From Struthidea cinerea (Eukaryota; Chordata; Aves; Passeriformes; Corcoracidae), in contig VZTI01003364.1 in the NCBI GenBank assembly GCA_013397865.1, positions 376,237-440,236 on the forward strand: a stretch of 64,000 nucleotides of DNA, read 5' to 3'. Under the pieces are notes generated by a model. The model had not been told where the DNA came from. It did no database searches and saw only the letters and a list, made by a program, of their open reading frames with translations. How positions within the stretch are numbered: position 1 is the stretch's first letter; the number at the start of each line of letters is the position of its first letter. The translations under genes and the position numbers were made by a program. Positions 23,501 through 35,900 of the stretch are shown here, in pieces.

Positions 23501-26500
23501 CCAGCGTTTGCTGTGTTAGATAAAACCAGTACTCCTTGCAAATAGTTTGTCAGCTGAAGTAGGTAAGTAGATAGTGTTCCACAGAAAAATAGTATGGTTT
23601 CACCACACAGGAAACCAGGTTGTCAGTCTGTATTAGCTCGGAGATCAAAAAACTACAGCAAGTAGCTAAACTTGGAAACCACTAATTAAATGAGAATAAC
23701 AGGATACATTAATGCACTTCTTGCCACATGAGTTGATTATTTTGTACATTTTTGGCAACTAAAGAAAAACTATATTTCTTCCAGATTTAAGGTAATAGGA
23801 TCCTAGGAGAAATAAGCATTCATCATCAGGCCTGTGGGAACAGACCTCAACTTTAACCCCACAACGTATTAAAGGACTATTCTTTCTCTTTCTACAGAAA
23901 CTAATTATTTAAAATTTTTTAAATTCCATTTACATCACTTTACATGACCCTCTATCTTTTATATTCAGTCTGTTACTGGACTATACATCTAATTCTTGTC
24001 TAATACATAGAAGTGAACTATTTGTTACTTCAGCATTAGATATAAATCATTAGGTGAGGAACAAATATGACCATCTTGTTTTAATAGGTTTTGAAAAATT
24101 ACTGTCTTTACCTTCTAGTCCTCCTTCTGGATTTTTTTAATCACCTTTCTTAGCTATAAAAGCTGTCTTTTTGATGCAGTCTTTCTGGATGCAAATGATA
24201 AAAAACATGTTTATGAAGTACAGCTTCATACAAATTGCCTTAAAATACTTACACACGCCAGTTATAGGTGCTTTATACTGAAGTCCTCTTTCCCCAGTAG
24301 TTTCTTGGGAAGGCATTGAGTTAGATGTGAATTAATGGAGGTCCTTCATAATTCACCTTTATAAATAATTTCTGCAGAAGACAATATCCGAATAAACTAA
24401 GAAATGTGTCCCACTGAAAGATAAAGTGAGAACTGGGAACCTGGTGGGTTTCTCTTTCATGCCAGTCCCTCCACACATGATTTGGGCACCACGAGGGACA
24501 CAGCAGGGGATCTAGGCTTAGGCATAAAAAGCAATAATCAGAACTGCACCATGGCACTCTCTCCAGCCTTATTTTCCCCACTGTTTGCAGAGGCAACAAT
24601 TGTATCCATTACCAAGGTCAGTGGTTTGGAGAAACCTGGAAAATAGCAGCTACCAGAAACCCACTAGAATAATATCTCCAGCAGGTGATAGATTAGTCGG
24701 AACAAATTGGAACCATCGCACTTCAGCAATCCTGGTTTCTTTCAAGCTGTTTTAAAAATGTCGTCATTTTAATACACAATATCAGCCCTGCGGAACAGTC
24801 CACAGCAGGTTAATTTGAATCATATGATGTATCCCTGCCCTCAGCTGACATGAGCTCCGTTCCATGTGTGAAGCCATAATAAATCCATTCCCAACTGAGG
24901 CAAATTCCCTGTGAGAAGGTGAACTAATCCAGGCCTCACACTGGCATGTTAGCCCTCCGTAATTGAAAGCAGGGCCACCTGTTCCCAGCACAGTTAGCCT
25001 ATAGAGAGAAAATTAGCATTAGATCAGATACTTAATATATTGAAAAATCATTCATACTACTTGCAAGTTCAGCTGTGTGCTGCTTAGCATGACATCATAT
25101 ATAAACCTAGGAATGTGCCCACTTGATCCCAGTTTAACAGTTTTGTTAACCATGGTGTTTGTTAACTTTGAAAGGAGAATTTTTTGATTTAATGAGAGCT
25201 GACACGTGAGAAGGGGAACTAGCCAGGGTGCAGACTTTTCTAATTAACTCTGGGTCATTTGCAAAACTTTTGAGCTTTCTAGTAGGCTTTTTTTCCCCCT
25301 TTGCTCTTTTACAAACAAGTTTTTAAAGCACTGACACTGTAGCCATGAAATTATGTTTATTTGATTAAGAGGGCAAAGAGAAATATTCCAAACAGGTGTA
25401 CCAGCCTGTAGGTATTGCTTTGGATTTGACACATCTATTGTCTGTAATATCAGTGTAATAATGAGTAAAATTATCAAAGTACCTTTCTAAAAGCAGTGTC
25501 TACAACACTTACTTTAAATTTAGTTTCTTATATGCCTAAGTACTGAAAATGAAAACTGCATAGTGAAGTCACACGGATAAGTTGGAAAATACTTTCTTAT
25601 AATTCTTTTAACAATTATTTCAAACATTTGCTCCATATTCTGAAACCTTCTTTTCTTCTTTTTTTTCCTGTGTGTCTTAATATAGATGTATTATTCAGCA
25701 GCTAAGCAGAAAATAGAGAGTTAGTATTTATGGGTTCTTTTCTTTTTCACAATTGTGCTCCATGACCTGGAACAATTTATTTCATCTCACTGTATTGTGC
25801 TTCATCTTTCCTGACTCTTTGTTGAGAGAGTTAAATGTTTCCCTTAGCCAGGGTTTTCCTTTCATGATAGTGCTTCCTGATGCCCCCATTATAGTTTTTG
25901 GCCTCACCACCCAGCCCTTGACACACTTCTAAGCTGTATTTGGTAGCTGCACAGTTGCTTAATTTCAGTCAGCGTCTACTGACTAGCAGTAACCCTCCAT
26001 TGTTTATTAATGGTATCTTTGGTCTTCTTGACCTACAACAATTTATCCTGCTTTACTTGTGACAGTTTTAAAAAATGAATAGAGTTGCATCACTCCGAGC
26101 CTTGTGTGAGATCTCAAAGCTGGGCACTGGCTAGCTGGAGCTGTTAATGTCTGAGTGTCACCTTCATGTAATGTCAATGACATTCCATACTCATGGAAGT
26201 AGGTATTGTTCCCCCTGGGGAGCACCCGGCATGGCTCAGGGTGATTAAGCTCCCTGAAGGCTGTAGTTTGCCATATTGGCCTTGGAGAGCTGTTCCTGTG
26301 GGGCTGCAGCACACAGACACTGGTAGGGAGAAATACGGAGCAGTGACTACCAGTCTCTTCTAGACTAACTGGCATCTGTCCCACAGAAGCAGAATGCAAG
26401 ATGGGCTGCAGATGGCCTCTGAAGCCTTGTCTCAAGTTTCTTCCTCATTTTCCCTTGATCCAAATTGGGAATGATGAATTAGAGGATAAAAACAATTCGT

Positions 26501-27127
26501 TTGGATTCTTCTTGCTTTTCAATTTCTCTTAATTTGTGTCTCTTTTGATGCCTGACCAAAGACAATTGAGAACAGTACAACTAGTCTTCTCTTTACATGT
26601 CTCTTTCCTATTTTTATAAATTTAATTTTTGCAATTCAGCCATTACCCTCTTTTTGAAGGGCCACCCTGACTCCAAATCAGTATCAGGGCTCAAGATTAC
26701 CTTTACCTTCCTCAGATTTCCTCTGTTTAAAGTCCCTACATCAGGATGGGTGGCTGAGGGAGAAAGAATATCAGTGTTGGTAAAATGTTTCATGCCATCG
26801 CCTGCTCCTCTCCTGTTTAGGACTAGGAAATTAAATCATCTTAAGAGTTTAGGATAAATAGTAGTTTCTTCTATAGAAGTACTGTATATTAAGAAGCTTA
26901 ATATTTTACAGCCTTCTTTCTTACAGCCTTCTTGGAGTTGGGGAGAGCAAGATCCCTGTCCAGCCTCAAGGAGAAAGATCTGGCTTTTTCTGTATTAGCT
27001 GTGAGAAGTAAAAGATCCACTGCTGAATGAGAGTTATGGAAAATGAACAAATTCTTAGAAAATGGCATATTTTTTTCTCTCACACTTCAACATTCCTCAG
27101 TCTTCGAAAAGATCCCAGTCTTATAAA

Positions 27128-27925
27128 TGATAGAGTCATTAAGGTTGGCAAAGACCTCCAAGATCATTAAGTCCAGCCTTTGACCTAGCACCACCATGGC
27201 AACTAAACCATAGCACTAAGTGCCACGTCCAGTCATTTCTTGAACACTTCAAGGAATGGTGACTCCACCACCTCTCTGGGCAGCCCATTCCAGTGCCTGA
27301 CCACCCTTTCAGTGAAACAATTCTTCCTGATGTCCAACCTGCACTTCCCCTGTCACAGTTTGAGGCCATTTCCTCTTGTCCTGTCATTGGTTGCCTGGCA
27401 GAAGAGGCCACTCCCCACCTGGCTCCAATCTCCTTTCTGGAAGTTGTAGAGAGTGGTAATGGCCTCCCGAGCCTCTTTTGCTCCAGGCTAAACAACCCCA
27501 GCTCCCTCAGCTTCCGTTCATAAGATTTACTCTCCAGACCCTTCACCAGCTCCATTGCCCTTCTCGACACGCTCCAGCACCTCAGTGTCCTTTTTCTAGT
27601 GAGGGGCCCAGAACTGGACACAGCACTCAAGGTGCAGCCTCACCAGTGCCCAGTACAGGGGTCAGTTGCTGCCCTGGTCCTGCTGCCCACACTATTGCTG
27701 ATTCAAGCCAGGATGCCACTGGCCTTCTTGGCCACCTGGGCACACACTGGCTCATCCTCAGCTCCTGTCAACTAGCACCCCCAGGTCGTTTTCCAAGAAG
27801 CAGCCTTCCAGGCACCCTTCCCCCAGCCTGCAGCACTGTATGGGATTGTTGTGACACAAGTGCAGGACTCACATTTTGCCTTATTGAACCTCATGGACTT
27901 GGCCCATTGATCCAGCCTGTCCATA
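27128..27925 (-). mobile_element. CR1 LINE fragment (about 0.8 kb)
   Basis: The 3' end lies at the left (TGATAGAGTCATTAAGGTTG, then AAGACCTCCAAGATCATTAA). The body is the complement of the CR1 ORF2 end and the region before it, including GCAGCCCATTCCAGTGCCTG and CTTGAACACTTCAAGGAATG. The minus-strand translation shows scattered CR1 blocks such as LVKGLESKSYERKLRELGLFSLEQK in shifted frames, so the copy is dead. The right end near TGATCCAGCCTGTCC is a 5' truncation. It is the longest CR1 piece in the window. Confidence 0.92.
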
Positions 27926-30631
27926 TTCAGCTGATGACTAATTTTCATGGCATTTACTTTCTGGTATTTAAGATTAAGAAAATATTATGGTAGTTTATTA
28001 GTCATAGAAGTAGTAACATTGTGTACATTAACTTATGTCAGATATATTAGAATAAACCCACTGACTTCAGTAAGAGCTGGAATTTATCTGGAGCAACATA
28101 CTAGGAGCTTTTGTTATTTTTGTGTTGCTTATTCATCCTTAGCCCTCTGAATAAAAAAATCTTTTTGAGTAATATCATTATCCCAAGTTCACAGATGAAA
28201 ATTATATCTTCCCAGTACAAATTTGAATGTTATGGAGAACAAGGGTAAAATACTCATAACCCTGAATTTTTTTTTCTGAAGCTCTAAGTAATAAAATGAC
28301 AAAGAAAGAAATTGTTTCAGACAGCAATTTCAGAATGCTTCTCATAGGTTTTCTTTTATAGTTGTTATGATTTAGTTCAAACAGGCCATATTGAATCCAT
28401 TGGGTTTTTTGTAATAGATTTCAAAATACATAATAAATGTAAGTAATATGATGACTAATGGGTCAAGTGAAGTTGGAACTTTTAAAATGAGAAAATAGCT
28501 GGAAACGGTTTTCAGGAAACTATTCCAGTTGATTTCTGGTCCCCCACAAGGTGTACATTAACATAAAACTCCATAGAATTGCCTCTGGGACCTGAATTCC
28601 CTTTCTGATTTCATTATTCCAGAGTGTTTCTTTTTCGTTCACTGTTAAGTCATCTCCTGGTGTGGTGGGAGCATATAATAAGTGTAATTTATTTATATTT
28701 ATCTAATCTCCTTTTAACTCACTAGTTGTTTCATCATTCTGTTTCCTAGTAGCTGTTCAGAAAGTTGTAAAGGCTAATTAGAAACTAATAATTGAAATAC
28801 ATGGATTTACTGGCTAAGCTAAAGAGGAGTAGTGAAGAAATTGAGGAAGAGAAAGAGCAATTCAAAGTCTACACTCAAATGCTATACTGTAATAAAAAAA
28901 ATTGCTGTGATACCATCTAGTTCAGTTTGATTTAAACATAACAGAAATAACTCACTTGATGCAATCTTTTGCAAGCACAGTAATTTTTTCACTTTTTTTT
29001 TTGCTGGAAATAGATAACATCTGGCAAAATAAGTTATTGCTAATATGTCTTAAATCTAAAGAATGCATTGGGATATAATTTTGGTAGCCAGTCACTAGTA
29101 GGCAAAGGAGAAGCTGATGTAATTGAGGAGTTAAAGGCAGCTTTGAGCTACCTTTTGCTCTGTCTTGATTTTGATGTAATTTTGGACAATTCAAAGAGTT
29201 AGTTGAGTTACAGGAAGACTGTGTTTTCCTACAGGTACAAAATCTGCACAGTGTTATGTGCTGTTCTTCCCTAGGTGTTTAAAATAATGTAAAAAAACTG
29301 TTACACTTGGATTTTGCACCCCAAATATTTTATTCCAGTTGAATCTGGGTGACTCTTGAATTTTAAATCTCTTTTTAGCCTATTTTGACTGTCTGGTGAA
29401 GCTGCTGAACATCTATCTTAATCAACTCCTATAAATAGCTCTTCATATTTCATCAGTTTGCATTGTTCTGTCCATCACTTAAATATATTTTCCTTAGCAG
29501 GAATGTTAAAGTTTCTTTTACATTGCTAAGGATAAAGTGTAAAAGAGGTGAAAGACTAAAGATTGCTCAGTTGTGGGGTTTTTTCTTTTCGAATGTTTTA
29601 CTTAAAATGCCTAAGAATCTCTTTACATAATCTTTACCCAGTTGTAAAAATAACCTATATCATTATGAGATAGTTAAAATATTTGCTGTGAAGGTTCCAA
29701 AGTTGCATTTTCTACGATTATGCTTCTGGCTGCCACTATATTCTGTCAGGGCTGATTTACTGGATTATAGTAACTTCATACAAAACTTTTTCAAGTTATC
29801 AGTCATGGCAAGATTTTTCTGTGTGACGAGCACAGTTTCCAAACAGAAAAGAGGGAAGTCATTTGCATTTCTCTCGTGTCCTGGTGGTCCTTTTTTTATT
29901 GCCTTCTTGGATGAGTGGCCAAGAGCAGTGATAAAGCACAGACCCAGGTGCCAAGTATGTTCCAGCACTGAGCTGCACCAGCACCCTGTGTCTTCTCTGC
30001 CCCGGCCCAAGAAAGCCCCCAAAAGAGCTTCTGCCTTTGTGTTTATCTCCTTTTCAATCTTTCACACTCAGTTTGCTCTTTGGGTTAAGCCCTTGACACT
30101 TCTTGTGTCAACTTACATCTAAGAAGATTTTGGGTGTCAGGGAGCTTTGTTGGTTTTTTCCCTCTTCTGGGCTATGTTACCATAGGAAAGTGTTGGCAAT
30201 TGTATGTGCATTAGATAAAGCAGTTAGATGTGAAAGTTGCCATACCAAGGAGTAAGGGTCCTCCTTTACTAACTTAGAAACTTAATTATTTAGCAAAAGC
30301 AATAAATAACATCTATTCTATTTTATTCCTTTTTTACTACATTACTAAAGGAGAAGTTTAGGTTGATAAGGCAGTTGTTTGGTTGGTTTTTTTAACATTT
30401 CATTTTAAAAACAGTCCTTTTCATTTGAGTATTGGAGATAAATTAATGTCATAGTGTCACATGGGTCTCTGCTTTCTTCCTAACTCCTTTCTCTGTCCAA
30501 AGGAAGGAAAGGCCCACTCATGTCTGCATAAAAGGCAGGCAAATCTTGGGATATTCCAAGTGCCAGGAAGGGTGGGGAGTTTTTCCAAAGTGTTATGACG
30601 TTTTTCTTCCCATGGTTTTAATTTAAAATGT

Positions 30632-30667
30632 CAGTATATAAGGATTTTGAAAAATCCTTATATACTG
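30632..30667. repeat. Near-perfect palindrome, 17-bp arms with 2-nt spacer
   Basis: Arm CAGTATATAAGGATTTT (30632-30648), spacer GA, and arm AAAATCCTTATATACTG (30651-30667) are exact reverse complements. The transcript or single strand could fold into a hairpin, although a 2-nt spacer means a few arm bases must open to form the loop. It lies about 33 bp from the 3' end of the CR1 copy at 30700. Function is unknown. Confidence 0.95.
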
Positions 30668-30699
30668 GTCTTGTGTGGTTTTGGATGCCTGAAAATCTT

Positions 30700-30880
30700 C
30701 ACAGAATCATTGAGGCTGGAAAAGACCTCTGAGATCATCAAGTCCAACCTTTGACTGATCAGCACCGTGTCAACTGGACCCTGGCACTAAGTGCCTCGTC
30801 CAGTTGCTTCTTGAACACCTCCAGGGATGGTGACTCCACCACCTTCCTGGGCAGCCCATTCCAGTGTTTAGCAACCCCTT
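30700..30880 (-). mobile_element. Short CR1 LINE 3' fragment
   Basis: CACAGAATCATTGAGGCTGG, then AAAGACCTCTGAGATCATCA and GTCCAACCTTTGACTGATCA, followed by CTTCTTGAACACCTCCAGGG and GCAGCCCATTCCAGTG. This is the complement of the CR1 3' end. It is severely 5'-truncated (about 180 bp) and belongs to a subfamily close to the copies at 2465 and 27128. Confidence 0.92.
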
Positions 30881-32567
30881 CTAATCCTGCTTTCTTCTAA
30901 TGCCCAGCTTCCTAGCTTTAATACTTGCCTTTCTGCTAGGCTCACATATTAGCTAGTGTTTTGCCAGTTCCTAGTTCAGTGTGGAAGGCTTTCAGTGCAA
31001 GAGAAAGCATTTTCAGAAAACCATTGATTAAAAGTAAAAGTTACTGTTAAAATAGTTTTTCCGTCTTAAATTTCAGTTAGCTGCAGCTTGTGGAGTATTG
31101 CAAACATTTTTCTAACATTTGGGTTTTTTAATTCAACTATGACCTTACACAGCCATTAATAAATTTCTCTTTTCTTTGTAGAAAATGTGCCAGATATTTT
31201 TGGGGGGAGGGGATCAGAAAAGTACTTTGTCATGTGCCTGTGAGTCTCTGAAGTCATTATAAACCTGTACTTAAAAGCAGCTCTGAAACTCTGCCCCTGC
31301 AGCCCTTTACTGTTGCTCTAAAAATTTACCTAAAGAATGGGAGAATCAAGCTCATTAGTTTGCATCAATGTTAAGAGTAAGATGTGATCCTGGACAACTT
31401 GAAACTTCGATGAAATATTCATTAATCTGTGTAAAACCTTCAACAGACAGTGTTTCCTGTATATGTTTATAATGAAACTGGAAACTAAGTAGTGCTGTTT
31501 GCACATTTAATCTAGTTTAGATATATGCACAGAATTTTAATTACTTTTGGTTCGTGGGGTTGGAGCAGTGGCAATCAAACAGCAAAGGGAAAAGCACTTC
31601 TCCCCCTAACCAGAATAGCTGTCTCATTACTGGTCAAAAACTGAATTTGAAATGAAAAATCCTAAAAACTCAGTTAAAAGCTGGATTTCTGTAAGGAATT
31701 GTTATGTACTGATACTGCAGCACAGAAATAAGTTTCAGCCTTCATAAAATCCTGCTTCCTATCTATGAAATAATTTTGGTAATTCCTACATCTCAGCTAC
31801 TAAGATATCACTATTAACAATGTTGTTCATATTAATTGTGATTCCTAAAAATTCTGTGAGTCTTTTAGTAGTCTGAGAAATACCAAAATCCTTTTTGGTA
31901 AGGAGATGAAAAACTTTTTTAAAGTAATAATGATTTTTTCAAAAATTTAAAAAGAATAAATTATTCCAATCTCCCTGGAAAATGAAGAAATCTAAACATA
32001 CCTCAGTTTTTGTGTTTGCTTTTTATTTCACATTTCATCTTGAAAATGCATTGAAGACTGCTGCATATGAGCTGTGTAGGGAACAACAGAATACGCATGT
32101 TATTCACTCATTTAAATGTGTTGAAAATGTTCGCTGTTGGCTTTGGAGTTTAGTCAAATAGTTCTTGTGGATATAAAACTCAAGAGAATTTGAAGTATAT
32201 TTTTATTCTGACACAAAAGAACTAATGTATCTACCCTCCTATGCACTCAAATAAAGTGTGTGTCTTTCGGATAGCTGTGGTGATCCTTGGGAAGAAACAA
32301 GGAGATTAAGATCCACATCGTGCCACGTTTCTTCCTTTAAAACTGTGTATAGTGAAAGTTGCTTATAGTATTTTTCATTATATTTTAATTCAGATTTATT
32401 GCTAAAAATATTGTTTTGTTATGTTTTAACATTGATTCAGTCCTTTTAATGAAACATGGTGGAAATACTATGGAAAAGTTAGTTCCACTCAATGCCTAAT
32501 ATTTGCACACAGCTTGAATAATTGCACTACAGCTTAACATATTTCTTTCTCCAATTCTCCCCTACAG

Positions 32568-32975
32568 CCGACATAAATGTGGACATATCAAAACCTTTGA
32601 AAGCAAATCTCAGTTTTGCCAGACTTGACCAAATAAACCAGTTCTTGAAGAAAATCATAACCACAAATGACGATGTGCCCAGGAAGGAGGCTGCTCCATC
32701 AGCCAGCATTATTCCAGATGAGGATGCCACTTTGATATCCAGACACCCCAGTACAAAGGACTTTTTCCCTGCAGTGCACACCAACACTGTGCAAAAGGCT
32801 TCAGTGCAAGAAAACTTGTGGCAAGCCCTTTCCTGCTTCCAGAAAATTTCCATTCACACCGTTCAAATGGTTGTTTTGATGGAAACCATCCCACATCCCA
32901 GCAAACCTTGTTTGTTAGTCTCTTTCTCAAACCTCAGTGGAAGCCTGAATATTAAAAGTGGACATAAAACTGCAG
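32568..32975 (+). CDS. VPS13B: VPS13B internal exon (408 nt)
   Basis: Acceptor TTCTCCCCTACAG and donor ACTGCAG|GTAAGA bound an exon of 136 codons in the shifted phase (one base borrowed and one base left). It reads ADINVDISKPLKANLSFARL, QINQFLKKI, then a variable hydrophilic part, and resumes conserved sequence at NLWQALSCFQKISIHTVQM and METIPHPSKPCLLVSFSNLSG. Alternating hydrophobic residues in the last third fit the beta-strand groove repeats of VPS13 bridge proteins. The central 40-50 residues (DDVPRKEAAPSAS ... PAVHTNTVQK) look like a fast-evolving loop. The next exon completes the split codon as glycine. Confidence 0.95.
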
Positions 32976-35900
32976 GTAAGAGGTTTTTTTTAAAGTTGGA
33001 AGTGCTGCTGGTTTGTGTGGTGGTCTAATGAACATTTCAAAGTGTGGGGCATTGCAGGGAACTGCTCTAGCCGACATCATAAATCCACGATAGAAAATAG
33101 CAAATCCCTGATAGACTCTGTTACCTGAGTTTTCCTTTCAGTGAGGCAGCACCCAAGAATGATTAATTTTGTTGTTAATATCCCCTAGCTTGTAATTACT
33201 AATTTATTGATGGAATTCTGGCTGAAATAGTGGTTATGAGAACCTCTCCTCTGGTATTCCGATAATTTAGCACATAATTCAAAGGGCAAAATTTTGACAG
33301 TTTTCACTCTATAACTAGATTTTCTTGTTAGGACCTTTGTTTCTGTCTTTAAAAAATTGTAAAAATAATTGTTCAGAGCCCTGACAGGTGCTACTATGTA
33401 AATATTGGGTCATACTGTTATTCTCCTCCAGATTTATGAAGTTTTCAATTTTTACATGTTTCCTCTGCACACCTGAGAGTCACACAGGGAAAACAGGCAC
33501 TCTGGCCTCGTTAATGAAGCACTGCATTCAGTGAACTTACACCTCGGGTACGATTAACCAGATACCAGAGACTCATTTAAAATGAAGATATTTTGAGTGT
33601 CATTGTAAATTGTTTTATTAGTATTTCAATAAAATTAATAATATGGTATATTTCCACAGTGTGGAGAAGAGCCAGATGTAGGTAGTTGGCAGAGTAGCTT
33701 GTGCGGTAAAATGATCTGTAGCTGAGAGGAACAAGTTGTTGGCCAAGTGAGGTGGTGATGTATTTCTTTTTCATCAGAAATATTTTTCCTCAGGCCAGCA
33801 AGTTTCAGTTCTTCTTTATTGTTTTAAAAGTTAAAAATGAAAAATTTAAGGTTCATAGGACATGAAAACCCGTGAAGGTGCCGGGGCCTGAAACTTTTGA
33901 TTTATCCATTAATAAACAGCAGTGCAGGCAGGAACAGTGCCTGTGTTCCCACGCTTTTCCAGTCAGATCACAACTCTAGCATAGAAGGCACTGCAACTGA
34001 GTAAAAGCCTTTATAATGTGCTTTAAATAGTTTTAGTTTTGTTTCTGTGTAATAATCCCCTCCCTTCCATCGTTTCCCCTGTATCATTTATGCATCCCAT
34101 GGTACATTATGGTGTCCACATCATGCTTCGATACATCAAAGCCGGGCCACTCTGTCACTGTTCTATAAAGCAATTTGGCAAACTCACACTGTATTTCACT
34201 TACCCTGGTGTTTTTCATCCTCCCAGAAGGAGGACATACCTTGCCTTGCATGTGAAGCCTCAGAAACGTTTTCAGCTACGAAGTTCTGTTTCTTAATTCT
34301 TCTGGCAGTCTGAGGAAATCAATCTTTATTTTACGTGCTGTAAGCCATACATGAATCTTCAGTATGGTCATAGTCTGGCAGGCGTTGTGAAGTAAAGCAA
34401 AACTGATGTCAAATCTAATGAAAATGGACATTAGTTATTCTATATAAAGAACTTTCATAACCAGACAATTAATAGACATCAACAGACACTTTTCACATTT
34501 TTTTCCAGTTAAAATTGCTTTATCTCTACTTTATAAAAAGAAAAAAACATCTGCATGAGGTTTTGCATACTGTTGTGGTGGTGCAATAAATTAAATTAGT
34601 TTTAATAAGAGCAAAAGACACACTTTGACAAAACTAATTGAAATTGTCAAAAAACCTTTTAAGAAATTGCTTGGATTTTTTTCCATTATTTTTAATCTGA
34701 ATTTAAAGTGATGATAGAAACCAAAGTGGAAATTAGAACTTCAGGAGAGAAGATAAAATACTTAGTGTGTGGGAAATGGTATCTTGCGTTAAAATCCTTT
34801 AGAAGAATACCACAGTTGCTAACTAAAGTTGTTTTATTATTACAGCGTAATTATTCAAGCTAACTCAATTTTTAAAAGTTTGTAGCTGTGTCTTGAGAGG
34901 AAGGAGCATTTCAATATCTCAGTTCTTCACTACTGTTCTTTTTATAAAAGGTTTTATAGATACACCTTTTGAGCTGAACAGGGTTAATGTCAGAGTTTTT
35001 TTTAGTAGAATGAAACTAATATGTGAATACTCCACTGTGTCTTTGATTTTACAGTCAAATAACTATTGTGACCATCTGCAGCAGCTGCATTTTACGAATT
35101 ATTTGCTGAACCAAGCTAAGCGCAATGACAAAAGTAGTCATCTCAGATGTACTGTTAAAACGGAGGAAGAAAAAGGAGTACTGCTTGCCTTTTGTACAGT
35201 ATGGCCATCTGCTGTACAGATGTTATTATATAGAATGACTTCAGATACAATAATTGTAGAAAATTTTCATTAAAACCTCAACAATTTGCACTTGTTTACT
35301 TGAATCTGCATAACTCCCCAGTGAGACAACACAATACGCTTGGGGTTTCTTTGGTTCTCACTAGCTTGCTCTTTGATCCTTTTTGATGTGCTGACTTTAA
35401 TAAACATAGTTAAAAACACTGTTCAAAAACATCATGGAAAAAACTACAAAGTAACAATTATAGCAGTAGAAACTACTCTAATCCCTTACTTACGCAAGCT
35501 ATTTTTAGTGAAATATGTTTCTTTACACATTTTATGTGGCAGTGTTTTATAAACAGTGTAAACGACCCCTTTTCCAGATGAGTTTTAATGCAAGAGATGA
35601 AGTTGTTTTGTAAGGAATCCTATTTGCTAGGAATTATTGAGCAAAAAAACCCTTGCAAGAATATATATTGTCGGCATTTTTCCACTCTTATAGGGGGAAA
35701 AAAAAAGTGCATGACCCTGTGTATTGCTTTCATTTCTTTTCAGCTGAAATTAAGAAAAGAGCTTGCTATCCAACTTTTTTTTAATTATCAGTTTTCCCTC
35801 TAGACTTTACTGGTTTAATCATGGAAACTAAAGGCATTCTGGTTTCTTTTTTGTTCTTAATTTCTTACAAAACTAAAAAGTTTTAGCTTCTGAAAAACAG

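Larger units (their letters stand above)
20359..32567 (+). other. VPS13B: VPS13B intron (12209 bp, phase 1)
   Basis: Bounded by donor GTAAGCAC and acceptor TCTCCCCTACAG. It contains a plus-strand CR1 3' fragment just inside the 5' end (20427-20540), a long minus-strand CR1 (27128-27925), a near-perfect palindrome (30632-30667) and a short CR1 (30700-30880). The region 24430-25010 is richer in non-repetitive, AT-motif-bearing sequence than its surroundings and could be a conserved non-coding element. A 144-codon plus frame at 29688-30122 and a 130-codon minus frame at 26043-26435 have no recognisable domain. Confidence 0.9.

Noticed and set aside
26043..26435. 130-codon minus-strand open frame
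   Set aside because: No recognised motif. GC is locally higher, which lengthens chance open frames.
27139..27630. 163-codon minus-strand open frame
   Set aside because: It is the frameshifted translation of the CR1 copy at 27128-27925, not an independent gene.
29688..30122. 144-codon plus-strand open frame in an intron
   Set aside because: No domain, signal or family resemblance; the composition is that of translated intron DNA and no splice or promoter context was found.
34893..35273. 126-codon plus-strand open frame
   Set aside because: No family match; bounded by no convincing splice sites and not continuous with the VPS13B frame.
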